64,000 nt of DNA, taken from positions 27,308,737-27,372,736 of the forward strand of contig CM046877.1 in NCBI GenBank assembly GCA_025667525.1. The letters are read 5' to 3'. The stretch is from Glebionis coronaria (taxonomy: Eukaryota > Streptophyta > Magnoliopsida > Asterales > Asteraceae). Shown piece by piece: positions 10,469 to 22,260 of this stretch (position 1 is its first letter; each line of letters starts with the position of its first letter). A program made the position numbers and the translations under genes. The notes below the pieces were generated by a model. The model was not told the origin of the DNA, made no database searches, and saw only the letters and a list, made by a program, of their open reading frames with translations.

Positions 10469-11210
10469 TGTTGGAAAATGTTTTGCAAAAGATGGTTTTT
10501 GCAATACTTTGGACATAATTTTATATATGTATATGTTATATATATTCGTAGTACTTATTAGCTTTGCGTTCTCCTCGAAGAGAGCTTCGCAACGAGCTAA
10601 AGTATATCCAATATGGAGTTCGTGTCTCAAAGTGAGTCACGTGAAACACAATATTTGGAAAAATATTTGTCCCACATCGCTTGAAACATGAAGTGAAAAC
10701 ATGTTTATAAAGAAATCCTAGTTTCTACCCTACAATATTCATTTGTGGGTTTTTACTCCCACGCCTACGCGCGCGCAGGGGGGGGGGGGTGCAGAAAGTG
10801 GGATTTCTAGGCCAAAAACGGGTTCGAAGCTATTGAACTTGTGCACGAGCGCGCGACCTGTGGACATGAATGCAGCTCCGAAATCTGCTTGGGTGCGAGG
10901 TCTAATCTATTTTAGGAATAGATACAAACTTATTAATTAAGTTTACAGAAATCTGAATTTTTCTTAGTCAGAAACACACACTGTATCCGTGATCTTTCAG
11001 GCAAGTAAGTCAAGTCCGGCTGTACAACAGCTTTAGACGTTGTACCCTGGGAAACAGACGACGAATCTATTTTAAGGGAAGCGTGTTAAACACGTGCCTC
11101 GTCTTTGTTTTACTGCTTTCTTATTACTGTTAATTACATTCTGTCAATTTAATTTCTGTTATTTTATTGTAAATTCGATTTTATAATAAAAGTGTACACC
11201 GTTTCCTACA
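10469..11210 (+). mobile_element. Copia array LTR 1 (742 bp, internally deleted)
   Basis: It starts TGTTGGAAAATG and ends TTTCCTACA. A TATA box (TTTATAAA) lies at about 10704. It carries a 12-base G tract after a GCGCGCGC block, and a poly(A)-signal-like AATAAA about 20 bases from the end. Compared with LTR 2 and LTR 3 it lacks three blocks: about 17 bases before CGTGTCTCAAAG, about 55 bases after GCTTGGGTGCG, and about 180 bases before TTTTTCTTAGTC. Confidence 0.85.
11056..11076 (+). promoter_or_regulatory. LTR segment complementary to the post-LTR primer site (copy 1, one mismatch)
   Basis: This is the LTR 1 copy of a 21-base segment (AGACGACGAATCT...TTTTAAG) that is the reverse complement of 11213-11233. 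LTR 1 carries A where LTRs 2 and 3 carry G, so pairing with its own downstream site has one mismatch. Its proposed role is described in Findings. Confidence 0.5.
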
Positions 11211-11212
11211 AT

Positions 11213-11233
11213 CTTAAAACAGATTCGTCGTCT
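11213..11233 (+). other. Putative primer binding site of Copia body 1 (not tRNA-like)
   Basis: It starts two bases (AT) after the LTR end, where a primer site is expected, but begins CTTAAAACAG rather than TGG, so it does not match a tRNA 3' CCA end. It is complementary to a segment of the element's own LTR. Confidence 0.5.
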
Positions 11234-11593
11234 AACAGAATTAAAACTTTTATTAAATCGGATTAATAATTTTTATCAGATTTATTATAAACTGTTTCTG
11301 CCGAAACCAGGATTGAGTTTCACTGGAATCAGTTTTAATTTTACAGATTTTAATTAACAGATCTCTAACGTTTTTCTTTAAGCAGTTGTTCTTATCAGTT
11401 TATATTGAAACCAAGATTGTGTTTCTGTTAAACTGATATATTAGATAATTGCATCTGATTCATTGAAACCAAGATTGAGTTTCTTTGAAGCAGATCCAAT
11501 ATAAGTATATAGAGATCACGATTGAATTTCTTATATAAAGATTTATAACAGTTGTCTAACTGTTTATGTTTTGATCTTGTTTGATCCTTCAGG
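11234..11593 (+). repeat. Leader of Copia body 1 with four GAAACC..GTTTC repeats
   Basis: Between primer site and gag, the motif GAAACCAAGATTGAGTTTC or close variants occurs at about 11303, 11407, 11465 and (decayed) 11511. Each copy can form a small stem (GAAAC with GTTTC). The same four occur in body 2 at about 17321, 17425, 17483 and 17529. Confidence 0.6.
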
Positions 11594-14500
11594 ATGTCTA
11601 CCAGCACTCCTGTAACTCCTGTAACTCCTGCAACTACTACTGTGAATGTAACTGGTGCGCCAGTTCCCCACACAGTTGCTAATCATGCTGAAAAACCAGA
11701 AAAATTCAATGGACATAATTTTAAGAGGTGGCAACAGAAGATGTTCTTCTATCTCACTACTTTGAACCTTGCGAAGTTCTTAAAGGAGACTGTACCTCAG
11801 GTGGAACCTCCTAAAGAAGGTGTACCCGAAAATCAACAAGTCGTGCAAGCTGTTGAAGCATGGAAACATTCAGACTTCTTGTGTCACAACTATATTCTGA
11901 ATGGTTTGGTGGACTCTTTGTACAATGTGTACTGCAAGACTAAGACTGCCAAAGAATTATGGGAGTCGTTGGAACGCAAGTACAAAACTGAGGATGCTGG
12001 TACAAAGAAGTTCGTGGTAGCTCGCTTTTTGGATTACAAGATGGTTGATTCAAAGAGTGTGATAACTCAGGTTCAAGATCTGCAGGTTTTGCTACACGAC
12101 ATTCATGCTGAGGGTATGACTTTGAGTGAAACTTTTCAAGTTGCTGCTATCATTGAAAAGTTACCTCCAAGCTGGGTAGAATTTAAAAACTACTTGACGC
12201 ATAAGCGAAAGGAGATGACTGTTAAAGACTTGGTTGTTCGTCTTCGTATTGAAGAGGACAACAAGCTGGCTCAGAAAAACACTTATACACCTGATTCTGC
12301 CAAGGCAAATATGGTTGAGCATGGTTCGTCTTCTTCAAAGTCTAAAGGCAAGATCTTTGGAAAAGGGAAGAATGACAAGAAGAGCAAAGGGAAGTCTGAG
12401 TACCTTGCTCCTAAGGCTGGAATTGCGAAGCAGAAGTTCCAAGGAAATTGCTTCAACTGTGACAAGTCAGGTCATCGTGCTGCTAATTGCAAAGCGCCAA
12501 AGCGGGTGACTCCACGCGAGGCTAATATGGTGAATGATAATGTGGACATGATTGCTATGGTGTCTGATTTCGTTACCATGATCACTGAAGTTAACCTGGT
12601 AGGTTCTAATAATAATGATTGGTGGGTTGATACTGGGGCAACCCGTCATGTGTGTGCTGACAAGAGTATGTTTCACTCTTTCAGAGCGGTTGACAATGGA
12701 GAGAAGCTGTACATGGGCAACTCTGCAACTGCTGATATCAAGGGCGAAGGAGATGTTATTTTGAAGATGACATCCGAGAAAGAGCTCAAGTTGACTAAAG
12801 TCTTGTATGTTCCAGAGATTCGCAAGAATCTTGTGTCCGGATGGCTTTTGAATAAGTTTGGTTTTCGTCTTGTTTTTGAGTCTGATAAAGTTGTAATTTC
12901 TAAGAATCAAATGTATGTTGGTAAGGGGTATGCCTTGAATGGTATGTTTAAGCTCAATGTAATAGTTGTTAAGAGTGATATCAATAAAATGAATTCTTCT
13001 GCTTACTTGATTGAGTCTTCTAATGTGTGGCATGGCCGTCTTGGACATGTTAATTTTAATTCAATGCGTCGTTTGATTAAATTTAATGGCATACCAAATT
13101 TTCATATTGATTCAAATTATAAGTGTGAAACTTGTGTCGAAGCCAAACTTACAAGATCATCTTTCAAATCGGTTGAACGAAAAACCGAACCACTTGATAT
13201 GATACACACAGACATATGTGATTTGAAATCACTACCCACAAAAGGTGGCAATAAGTACTTCATCACGTTTATTGATGATTGCACAAAGTACTGCTACGTT
13301 TACTTGTTGAAAAGTAAAGATGAAGCTATAGACAAGTTTGTTCTATACAAAACCGAAGTTGAGAATCAACTTGGTAGGAAAATCAAGGTTGTACGAAGTG
13401 ATAGAGGAGGTGAATATGTGTCTCCTTTTGCTGATCTATGTGCGAAACATGGAATTAGACATGAGTTTACTGCTCCTTATTCACCTCAGCAAAACGGTAT
13501 TGCCGAAAGGAAGAACCGTACCTTGAAAGAAATGGTTAATGCCATGTTGTTAAGTTCTGGTATGAGCCGGGACATGTGGGGGGAAGCCATTCTAACGTCT
13601 ACTTATCTTTTAAACAAGATACCTCGTAAGGATAAAGAGGAAACCCCATATGAACTATGGATGGGAAGAAAACCATCATACCAGTACTTACGAGTGTGGG
13701 GGTGTCTAGCCAAGGTAGCTGTGCCGACACCTAAGGCCCAAACTATTGGACCTAAATCTGTGGATTGTATATTTATTGGATATGCTAAGAATAGCAGTGC
13801 GTATCGTTTCATTGTACATGATTCGAAAAATACAGATATACACAAGAACACAGTTATGGAATCAAGGAATGCGTCCTTCTTTGAAAACATATTTCCTTGT
13901 TTAAAGAAGGAAAATGAAAGCACATCTAGAATAGATGATGCAGTTGTCCAAGACAAGAGACAACGAGATGATAATGATCTCCAAGATGAGAGACAAGATC
14001 AACCCGAGGAAGAAGAGGCTGAACCTAGAAGAAGCAAACGGGCGAGAACCGAGAAATCATTTGGACCCGATTTTGTCTCTTTTATGGTAGAAAATGAACC
14101 CACTTCTTATCAAGAAGCTGTAAATTCCTCGGAAGGGCCTCGTTGGAAAGAAGCAATTAATAGTGAAATAGAGTCTATTTTATAAAATCATACTTGGGAG
14201 CTCGTGGATTTACCTCCTGGTTGTAAACCACTAGCCTATAAATGGATCTTCAAGAAGAAGATGAAAGCTGATGGCACCATTGATAAGTATAAAGCAAGAT
14301 TGGTGATCAAAGGTTTTAGACAACGCGAAGGTCTAGATTACTTTGATACTTATTCGCCTGTTACGCGAATAACTTCTATTAGGATGATTCTTGCTATTGC
14401 AGCATTAAGAAATTTAGAAGTTCACCAAATGGATGTGAAAACGGCTTTTCTAAATGGAGATTTAGAAGAAGAAATATACATGAACCAACCTGAGGGTTTC

Positions 14501-15641
14501 ATGGCTCCTGGACAAGAGAGAAAAGTTTGTAGGCTTGTTAAGTCGTTGTATGGCTTAAAGCAAGCTCCAAAACAATGGCATCAGAAGTTTGATCACGCCA
14601 TGCTAGAGGGTGGATTCAAAATTAATGAATGCGACAAGTGTGTTTATGTCAAAGACACAAATAGTGGATATGTAATCTTGTGTCTTTATGTCGACGATAT
14701 GCTTATCGTTGGCAGTAACGACAAGATGATTAAGTCTACTAAAGACATGTTGAAATCAAAGTTTGACATGAAAGATATGGGTTTGGCTGATGTGATCCTT
14801 GGAATAAAGATCATACGAACTCAAAGTGGACTTGCATTAAGTCAAGCACATTACGTGGACAAAATTCTTAATACTCATAATGCGGGGGATTCCGGCCTAG
14901 CTAGAACTCCAATAGACACCAGTTTGCATCTAAATGAAAAATAGAGGCGTAGGTGTTGCCCAATTAGAGTATTCAAGAATTATTGGCATGTTAATGTATC
15001 TGATGACATGTACCCGACCTGACTTAGCATACGCTGTTAGCAGGCTGAGTAGATATACTAGTAATCCAAGTGATGCACATTGGAAAGCTATGACTAGGGT
15101 ACTTCATTATTTGAGATACAGTCGTGATTATGGACTGAATTATGCTAGATATCCATCTGTTATTGAAGGATACAGTGATGCAAATTGGATATCTGACATA
15201 AAGGATTCTAGATCGACCAGTGGATATGTGTTTACACTGGGAGGGGCCGCTATATCTTGGAAGTCTTCCAAGCAAACTGTAATAGCTAAGTCTACGATGG
15301 AATCAGAATTTATCGCATTAGATAAATGCGGAGAAGAGGCGGAATGGCTACGTCAATTCGTAGAGGACATACCCAGGTGGCTTAAACCGGTAACGGCCAT
15401 TAGTATACATTGTGATAGTCAATCGGCAATTGGCAGAGCTCATAGCACAATGTATAATGGAAAGTCTAGACATAACCGTCGTCGACATAATTCGGTACGA
15501 CAACTACTCTCAACAGGAGTTATCTCAATTGACTATGTGAAGTCAAAGGATAACATCGCGGATCCGCTTACGAAAGGCTTAAGCAGAGAGTTAGTTAGTA
15601 AGTCGTCTAAAGGAATGGGACTAAAGCCCTTAAAGGAATGA
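11594..15641 (+). pseudogene. Copia gag-pol polyprotein, body 1 (nonsense plus frameshift)
   Basis: The gag-pol frame starts [16 protein letters not shown]. Domains in order: gag with a UBN2-like core ([16 protein letters not shown]), zinc knuckle [14 protein letters not shown] at about residue 287, protease [12 protein letters not shown] at about 346, integrase (HGRLGH zinc region, [34 protein letters not shown]), reverse transcriptase ([24 protein letters not shown]) and RNase H ([33 protein letters not shown]). Order gag-PR-IN-RT-RH is diagnostic of Ty1/copia. Breaks: a TAA stop at 14183-14185, where body 2 has CAA, and one net inserted base near 14930 that shifts the RT C-terminus/RNase H part into another frame (14934-15641). 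The start is shared with body 2. Antisense frames inside it are shadows. Confidence 0.9.
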
Positions 15642-16242
15642 GTTTCTATGAAGGAAAACCTAACCCAATTGACTGGAGATCCCAAGATCTGGGTTCAATA
15701 GGACAACCTAATCATAGAATGTGGGGGAAGTCACGTCAATGTGGGGGAGTTACTTAATACAGTAACTTTCCTAGTCCATTCCTAGAACAATGTGACATGT
15801 TGAGAGGTTAAACATATGGCTTAATGATTCAGGATGAAATCATAAAGCATAATGATTCAAGATGAAATTATAAAACATATGTTTTTAATGATTCAAGATG
15901 AAATCACCTATGTGAGAGAGAAGTGGGGTCGCTTCAAAGGAAATTGTGGGGGCGTAATTTCTAAGAGCTCTTGCAGAACCAGGCGAGTGTTCATGACCAT
16001 AACGAACACGACTATGAGGACTTGACAAGGTCAGGGAGAGTCTTGTGTGAGTGTGTATTGTCATCTACGTAAACAGAGGCTGAGTTCAAGGACATCGCGT
16101 CTACTCAGATCTAGGAGACTAAGTGCATCTCACAAGGGAAGGTTCAAAGGGTTACACCTACCTATCCTATGCAGGACTTAACCGCAGAAATTTTGCCGAA
16201 ACTTTCGTGTGTTTTCGACCGATTCCCATTCATGTGGGGGAT
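15642..16242 (+). other. 3' untranslated region and polypurine tract of Copia body 1
   Basis: Non-coding. It contains three copies of AATGATTCARGATGAAATYA at about 15822, 15851 and 15886, and four TGTGGGGG purine tracts at about 15719, 15739, 15944 and 16233. The last ends directly at LTR 2 and is the likely polypurine tract for plus-strand priming. Body 2 has the same layout. Confidence 0.65.
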
Positions 16243-17228
16243 TGTTGGAAAATGTTTTGCAAAATATGGTTTTTGCAATACTTTGGACATAATTTTATAT
16301 ATGTATATGTTATATATATTCGTAGTACTTAGTAGCTTTGCGTTCTCCTCGAAGAGAGCTTCGCAACGAGCTAAAGTATGTCCAATATGGAGTTAATATG
16401 AATGAGATATCGTGTCTCAAAGTGAGTCACGTGAAACACAATATTTGGAAAAATATTTGTCCCACATCGCTTGAAACATGAAGTGAAAACATGTTTATAA
16501 AGAAATCCTAGTTTCTACCCTACAATATTCATTTGTGGGTTTTTACTCCCACGCCTACGCGCGCGCAGGGGGGGGGGGGGTGCAGAAAGTGGGATTTCTA
16601 GGCCAAAAACGGGTTCGAAGCTATTGAACTTGTGCACGAGCGCGCGACCTGCGGACACGAATGCAGCTCCGAAATCTGCTTGGGTGCGGGCAAATTCGGT
16701 GTATTTTTTGCTGCTCATTCGAATTTTTCCTTCCAGATTTTTCTAATCTATTTTAGGAATAGATACAAACTTATTAATTAAGTTTACAGAAATCTGTTTT
16801 GTGTATTAAAAGATTTGCGAATCTGTGTTAGTAATAACATATTTTCATGTCAGTTTAATTTAGGAGCAAATATTATGTCTTGGTGACCAAGACATATAAT
16901 GCCTATAAATTAAACTTGAATTTCATTCATTCAGACATCCAAAAACGCAGCTTTTCTGCATCATAGCTCCAGCAATTTTTCTTAGTCAGAAACACACACT
17001 GTATCCGTGATCTTTCAGGCAAGTAAGTCAAGTCCGGCTGTACAACAGCTTTAGACGTTGTACCCTGGGAAACAGACGACGAATCTGTTTTAAGGGAAGC
17101 GTGTTAAACACGTGCCTCGTCTTTGTTTTACTGCTTTCTTATTACTGTTAATTACATTCTGTCAATTTAATTTCTGTTATTTTATTGTAAATTCGATTTT
17201 ATAATAAAAGTGTACACCGTTTCCTACA
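16243..17228 (+). mobile_element. Copia array LTR 2 (986 bp, shared middle LTR)
   Basis: It starts TGTTGGAAAATG and ends TTTCCTACA, with a TATA box (TTTATAAA) at about 16493, a 13-base G tract and AATAAA at 17203-17208. It acts as 3' LTR of body 1 and 5' LTR of body 2. It is near-identical in length and content to LTR 3. Confidence 0.9.
17074..17094 (+). promoter_or_regulatory. LTR segment perfectly complementary to primer site (copy 2)
   Basis: All 21 bases are the reverse complement of 17231-17251 just after this LTR. A compact hairpin (CGTGTT-A-AACACG) follows within about 10 bases. It lies downstream of the TATA box, so it should be part of the RNA leader. Confidence 0.65.
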
Positions 17229-17230
17229 AT

Positions 17231-17251
17231 CTTAAAACAGATTCGTCGTCT
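17231..17251 (+). other. Putative self-complementary primer binding site of Copia body 2
   Basis: It starts two bases after the LTR end and begins CTTAAAACAGATTCG. It does not begin with the TGG of a tRNA-primed site. It is perfectly complementary to LTR bases 17074-17094 and also to the same segment of LTR 3 (23095-23115). Confidence 0.6.
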
Positions 17252-17611
17252 AACTGAATTAAAACTTTTATTAAATCGGATTAATAATTTTTATCAGATT
17301 TATTATAAACTGTTTCTGCCGAAACCAGGATTGAGTTTCACTGGAATCAGTTTTAATTTTACAGATTTTAATTAACAGATCTCTAACGTTTTTCTTTAAG
17401 CAGTTGTTCTTATCAGTTTATATTGAAACCAAGATTGTGTTTCTGTTAAACTGATATATTAGATAATTGCATCTGATTCATTGAAACCAAGATTGAGTTT
17501 CTTTGAAGAAGATCCAATATAAGTATATAGAGATCACGATTGAATTTCTTATATACAGATTTATAACAGTTGTCTAACTGTTTGTGTTTTGATCTTGTTT
17601 GATCCTTCAGG
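17252..17611 (+). other. Leader of Copia body 2
   Basis: Same content as the body 1 leader, including the four GAAACC..GTTTC stem motifs. It ends at the gag start. Confidence 0.6.
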
Positions 17612-20600
17612 ATGTCTACCAGCACTCCTGTAACTCCTGTAACTCCTGCAACTACTACTGTGAATGTAACTGGTGCGCCAGTTCCCCACACAGTTGCTAA
17701 TCATGCTGAAAAACAAGAAAAATTCAATGGACAGAATTTTAAGAGGTGGCAACAGAAGATGTTCTTCTATCTCACTACTTTGAACCTTGCGAAGTTCTTA
17801 AAGGAGACTGTACCTCAGGTGGAACCTCCTAAAGAAGGTGTACCCGAGAATCAACAAGCCGTGCAAGCTGTTGAAGCATGGAAACATTCAGACTTCTTGT
17901 GTCACAACTATATTCTGAATGGTTTGGTGGACTCTTTGTACAATGTGTACTGCAAGACTAAGACTGCCAAAGAATTATGGGAGTCGTTGGAATGCAAGTA
18001 CAAAACTGAGGATGCTGGTACAAAGAAGTTCGTGGTAGCTCGCTTTTTGGATTACAAGATGGTTGATTCAAAGAGTGTGATAACTCAGGTTCAAGATCTG
18101 CAGGTTTTGCTACACGACATTCATGCTGAGGGTATGACTTTGAGTGAAACTTTTCAAGTTGCTGCTATCATTGAAAAGTTACCTCCAAGCTGGGTAGAAT
18201 TTAAAAACTACTTGAAGCATAAGCGAAAGGAGATAACTGTTGAAGACTTGGTTGTTCGTCTTCGTATTGAAGAGGACAACAAGCTGGCTCAGAAAAACAC
18301 TTATACACCTGATTCTGCCAAGGCAAATATGGTTGAGCATGGTTCGTCTTCTTCAAAGTCTAAAGGCAAGAGCTTTGGAAAAGGGAAGAATGACAAGAAG
18401 AGCAAAGGGAAGTCTGAGTACCTTGCTCCTAAGGCTGGAATTGCGAAGCAGAAGTTCCAAGGAAATTGCTTCAACTGTGACAAGTCAGGTCATCGTGCTG
18501 CTAATTGCAAAGCGCCAAAGCGGGTGACTCCACGCGAGGCTAATATGGTGAATGATAATGTGGACATGATTGCTATGGTGTCTGATGTCGTTACCATGAT
18601 CTCTGAAGTTAACCTGGTAGGTTCTAATAATAATGATTGGTGGGTTGATACTGGGGCAACCCGTCATGTGTGTGCTGACAAGAGTATGTTTCACTCTTTT
18701 AGAGCGGTTGACAATGGAGAGAAGCTGTACATGGGCAACTCTGCAACTGCTGATATCAAGGGCGAAGGAGATGTTATTTTGAAGATGACATCCGAGAAAG
18801 AGCTCAAGTTGACTAAAGTCTTGTATGTTCCGGAGATTCGCAAGAATCTTGTGTCCGGATGGCTTTTGAATAAGTTTGGTTTTCGTCTTGTTTTTGAGTC
18901 TGATAAAGTTGTAATTTCTAAGAATCAAATGTATGTTGGTAAGGGGTATGCCTTGAATGGTATGTTTAAGCTCAATGTAATAGTTGTTAAGAGTGATATC
19001 AATAAAATGAATTCTTCTGCTTACTTGATTGAGTCTTCTAATGTGTGGCATGGCCGTCTTGGACATGTTAATTTTAATTCAATGCGTCGTTTGAATATAT
19101 TTAATGGCATACCAAATTTTCATATTGATTCAAATTATAAGTGTGAAACTTGTGTCGAAGCCAAACTTACAAGATCATCTTTCAAATCGGTTGAACGAAA
19201 AACCGAACCACTTGATATGATACACACAGACATATGTGATTTGAAATCACTACCCACAAAAGGTGGCAATAAGTACTTCATCACGTTTATTGATGATTGC
19301 ACAAAGTACTGCTACGTTTACTTGTTGAAAAGTAAAGATGAAGCTATAGACAAGTTTGTTCTATACAAAACCGAAGTTGAGAATCAACTTGGTAGGAAAA
19401 TCAAGGTTGTACGAAGTGATAGAGGAGGTGAATATGTGTCTCCTTTTGCTGATCTATGTGAGAAACATGGAATTAGACATGAGTTTACTGCTCCTTATTC
19501 ACCTCAGCAAAACGGTATTGCCGAAAGGAAGAACCGTACCTTGAAAGAAATGGTTAATGCCATGTTGTTAAGTTCTGGTATGAGCCGGGACATGTGGGGG
19601 GAAGCCATTCTAACGGCTACTTATCTTTTAAACAAGATACCTCGTAAGGATAAAGAGGAAACCCCATATGAACTGTGGATGGGAAGAAAACCATCATACC
19701 AGTACTTACGAGTGTGAGGGTGTCTAGCCAAGGTAGCTGTGCCGACACCTAAGGCCCAAACTATTGGACCTAAATCTGTGGATTGTATATTTATTGGATA
19801 TGCTAAGAATAGCAGTGCGTATCGTTTCATTGTACATGATTCGAAAAATCCAGATATACACAAGAACACAGTTATGGAATCAAGGAATGCGTCCTTCTTT
19901 GAAAACATATTTCCTTGTTTAAAGAAGGAAAATGAAAGCACATCTAGAATAGATGATGCAGTTGTCCAAGACAAGAGACAACGAGATGATAATGATCTCC
20001 AAGATGAGAGACAAGATCAACCTGAGGAAGAAGAGGCTGAACCTAGAAGAAGCAAACGGGCGAGAACCGAGAAATCATTTGGACCCGATTTTGTCTCTTT
20101 TATGGTAGAAAATGAACCCACTTCTTATCAAGAAGCTGTAAATTCCTCGGAAGGGCCTCGTTGGAAAGAAGCAATTAATAGTGAAATAGAGTCTATTTTA
20201 CAAAATCATACTTGGGAGCTCGTGGATTTACCTCCTGGTTGTAAACCACTAGCCTATAAATGGATCTTCAAGAAGAAGATGAAAGCTGATGGCACCATTG
20301 ATAAGTATAAAGCAAGATTGGTGATCAAAGGTTTTAGACAACGCGAAGGTCTAGATTACTTTGATACTTATTCGCCTGTTACGCGAATAACTTCTATTAG
20401 GATGATTCTTGCTATTGCAGCATTAAGAAATTTAGAAGTTCACCAAATGGATGTGAAAACGGCTTTTCTAAATGGAGATTTAGAAGAAGAAATATACATG
20501 AACCAACCTGAGGGTTTCATGGCTCCTGGACAAGAGAGAAAAGTTTGTAGGCTTGTTAAGTCGTTGTATGGCTTAAAGCAAGCTCCAAAACAATGGCATC

Positions 20601-21658
20601 AGAAGTTTGATCACGCCATGCTAGAGGGTGGATTCAAAATTAATGAATGCGACAAGTGTGTTTATGTCAAAGACACAAATAGGGGATATGTAATCTTGTG
20701 TCTTTATGTCGACGATATGCTTATCGTTGGCAGTAACGACAAGATGATCAAGTCTACTAAAGATATGTTGAAATCAAAGTTTGACATGAAAGATATGGGT
20801 TTGGCTGATGTGATCCTTGGAATAAAGATCATACGAACTCAAAGTGGACTTGCATTAAGTCAAGCACATTACGTGGACAAAATTCTTAATACTCATAATG
20901 CGGGGGATTCCGGCCTAGCTAGAACTCCAATAGACACCAGTTTGCATCTATCTAAAAATAGAGGCGTAGGTGTTGCCCAATTAGAGTATTCAAGAATTAT
21001 TGGCATGTTAATGTATCTGATGACATGTACCCGACCTGACTTAGCATATGCTGTTAGCAGGCTGAGTAGATATACTAGTAATCCAAGTGATGCACATTGG
21101 AAAGCTATGACTAGGGTACTTCATTATTTGAGATACAGTCGTGATTATGGACTGAATTATGCTAGATATCCATCTGTTATTGAAGGATACAGTGATGCAA
21201 ATTGGATATCTGACATAAAGGATTCTAGATCGACCAGTGGATATGTGTTTACACTGGGAGGGGCCGCTATATCTTGGAAGTCTTCCAAGCAAACTGTAAT
21301 AGCTAAGTTTACGATGGAATCAGAATTTATCGCATTAGATAAATGCGGAGAAGAGGCGGAATGGCTACGTCAATTCGTAGAGGACATACCCAGGTGGCTT
21401 AAACCGGTAACGACCATTAGTATACATTGTGATAGTCAATCGGCAATTGGCAGAGCTCATAGCACAATGTATAATGGAAAGTCTAGACATATCCGTCGTC
21501 GACATAATTCGGTACGACAACTACTCTCAACAGGAGTTATCTTAATTGACTATGTGAAGTCAAAGGATAACATCGCGGATCCGCTTACGAAAGGCTTAAG
21601 CAGAGAGTTAGTTAGTAAGTCGTCTAAAGGAATGGGACTAAAGCCCTTAAAGGAATGA
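17612..21658 (+). pseudogene. Copia gag-pol polyprotein, body 2 (single nonsense codon)
   Basis: One continuous frame of 1348 codons apart from a single TGA at 19715-19717 (codon 702), where body 1 has TGG (tryptophan in RVWGCLAKV). Domains match body 1: gag, zinc knuckle [14 protein letters not shown], protease [11 protein letters not shown], integrase ([26 protein letters not shown]), reverse transcriptase with CLYVDDML, and RNase H ending in [16 protein letters not shown]. The stop falls after the integrase core, so a truncated gag-PR-IN product could be made while RT and RNase H could not. This copy is otherwise close to complete, and a functional relative elsewhere in the genome is plausible. 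The TGG to TGA change fits a single C-to-T transition on the opposite strand. Confidence 0.9.
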
Positions 21659-22260
21659 GTTTCTATGAAGGAAAACCTAACCCAATTGACTGGAGATCCC
21701 AAGATCTGGGTTCAATAGGACAACCTAATCATAGAAATGTGGGGGAAGTCACGTCAATGTTGGGGAGTTACTTAATACAGTAACTTTCCTAGTCCATTCC
21801 TAGAACAATGTGACATGTTGAGAGGTTAAACATATGGCTTAATGATTCAGGATGAAATCATAAAGCATAATGATTCAAGATGAAATTATAAAGCATATGT
21901 TTTTAATGATTCAAGATGAAATCACCTATGTGAGAGAGAAGTGGGGTCGCTTCGAAGGAAATTGTGGGGGCGCAATTTCTAAGAGCTCTTGCAGAACCAG
22001 GCGAGTGTTCATGACCATAACGAACACGACTATGAGGACTTGACAAGGTCAGGGAGAGTCTTGTGTGAGTGTGTATTGTCATCTACGTAAACAGAGGCTG
22101 AGTTCAAGGACATCGTGTCTACTCAGATCTAGGAGACTAAGTGCATCTCACAAGGGAAGGTTCAAAGGGTTACACCTACCTATCCTATGCAGGACTTAAC
22201 CGCAGAAATTTTGCCGAAACTTTCGTGTGTTTTCGACCGATTCCCATTCATGTGGGGGAT
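21659..22260 (+). other. 3' untranslated region and polypurine tract of Copia body 2
   Basis: Same layout as 15642-16242: three AATGATTCARGATGAAA repeats and several TGTGGGGG tracts, the last (ending GGGGGAT) abutting LTR 3. Confidence 0.65.

Noticed and set aside
12467..13048. 193-codon minus-strand frame, repeated at 18485-19066
   Set aside because: Antisense shadow of the Copia gag-pol; present in both bodies only because the bodies are duplicates.
13603..13956. 117-codon minus-strand frame, repeated at 19621-19974
   Set aside because: Also antisense to gag-pol; no domain.
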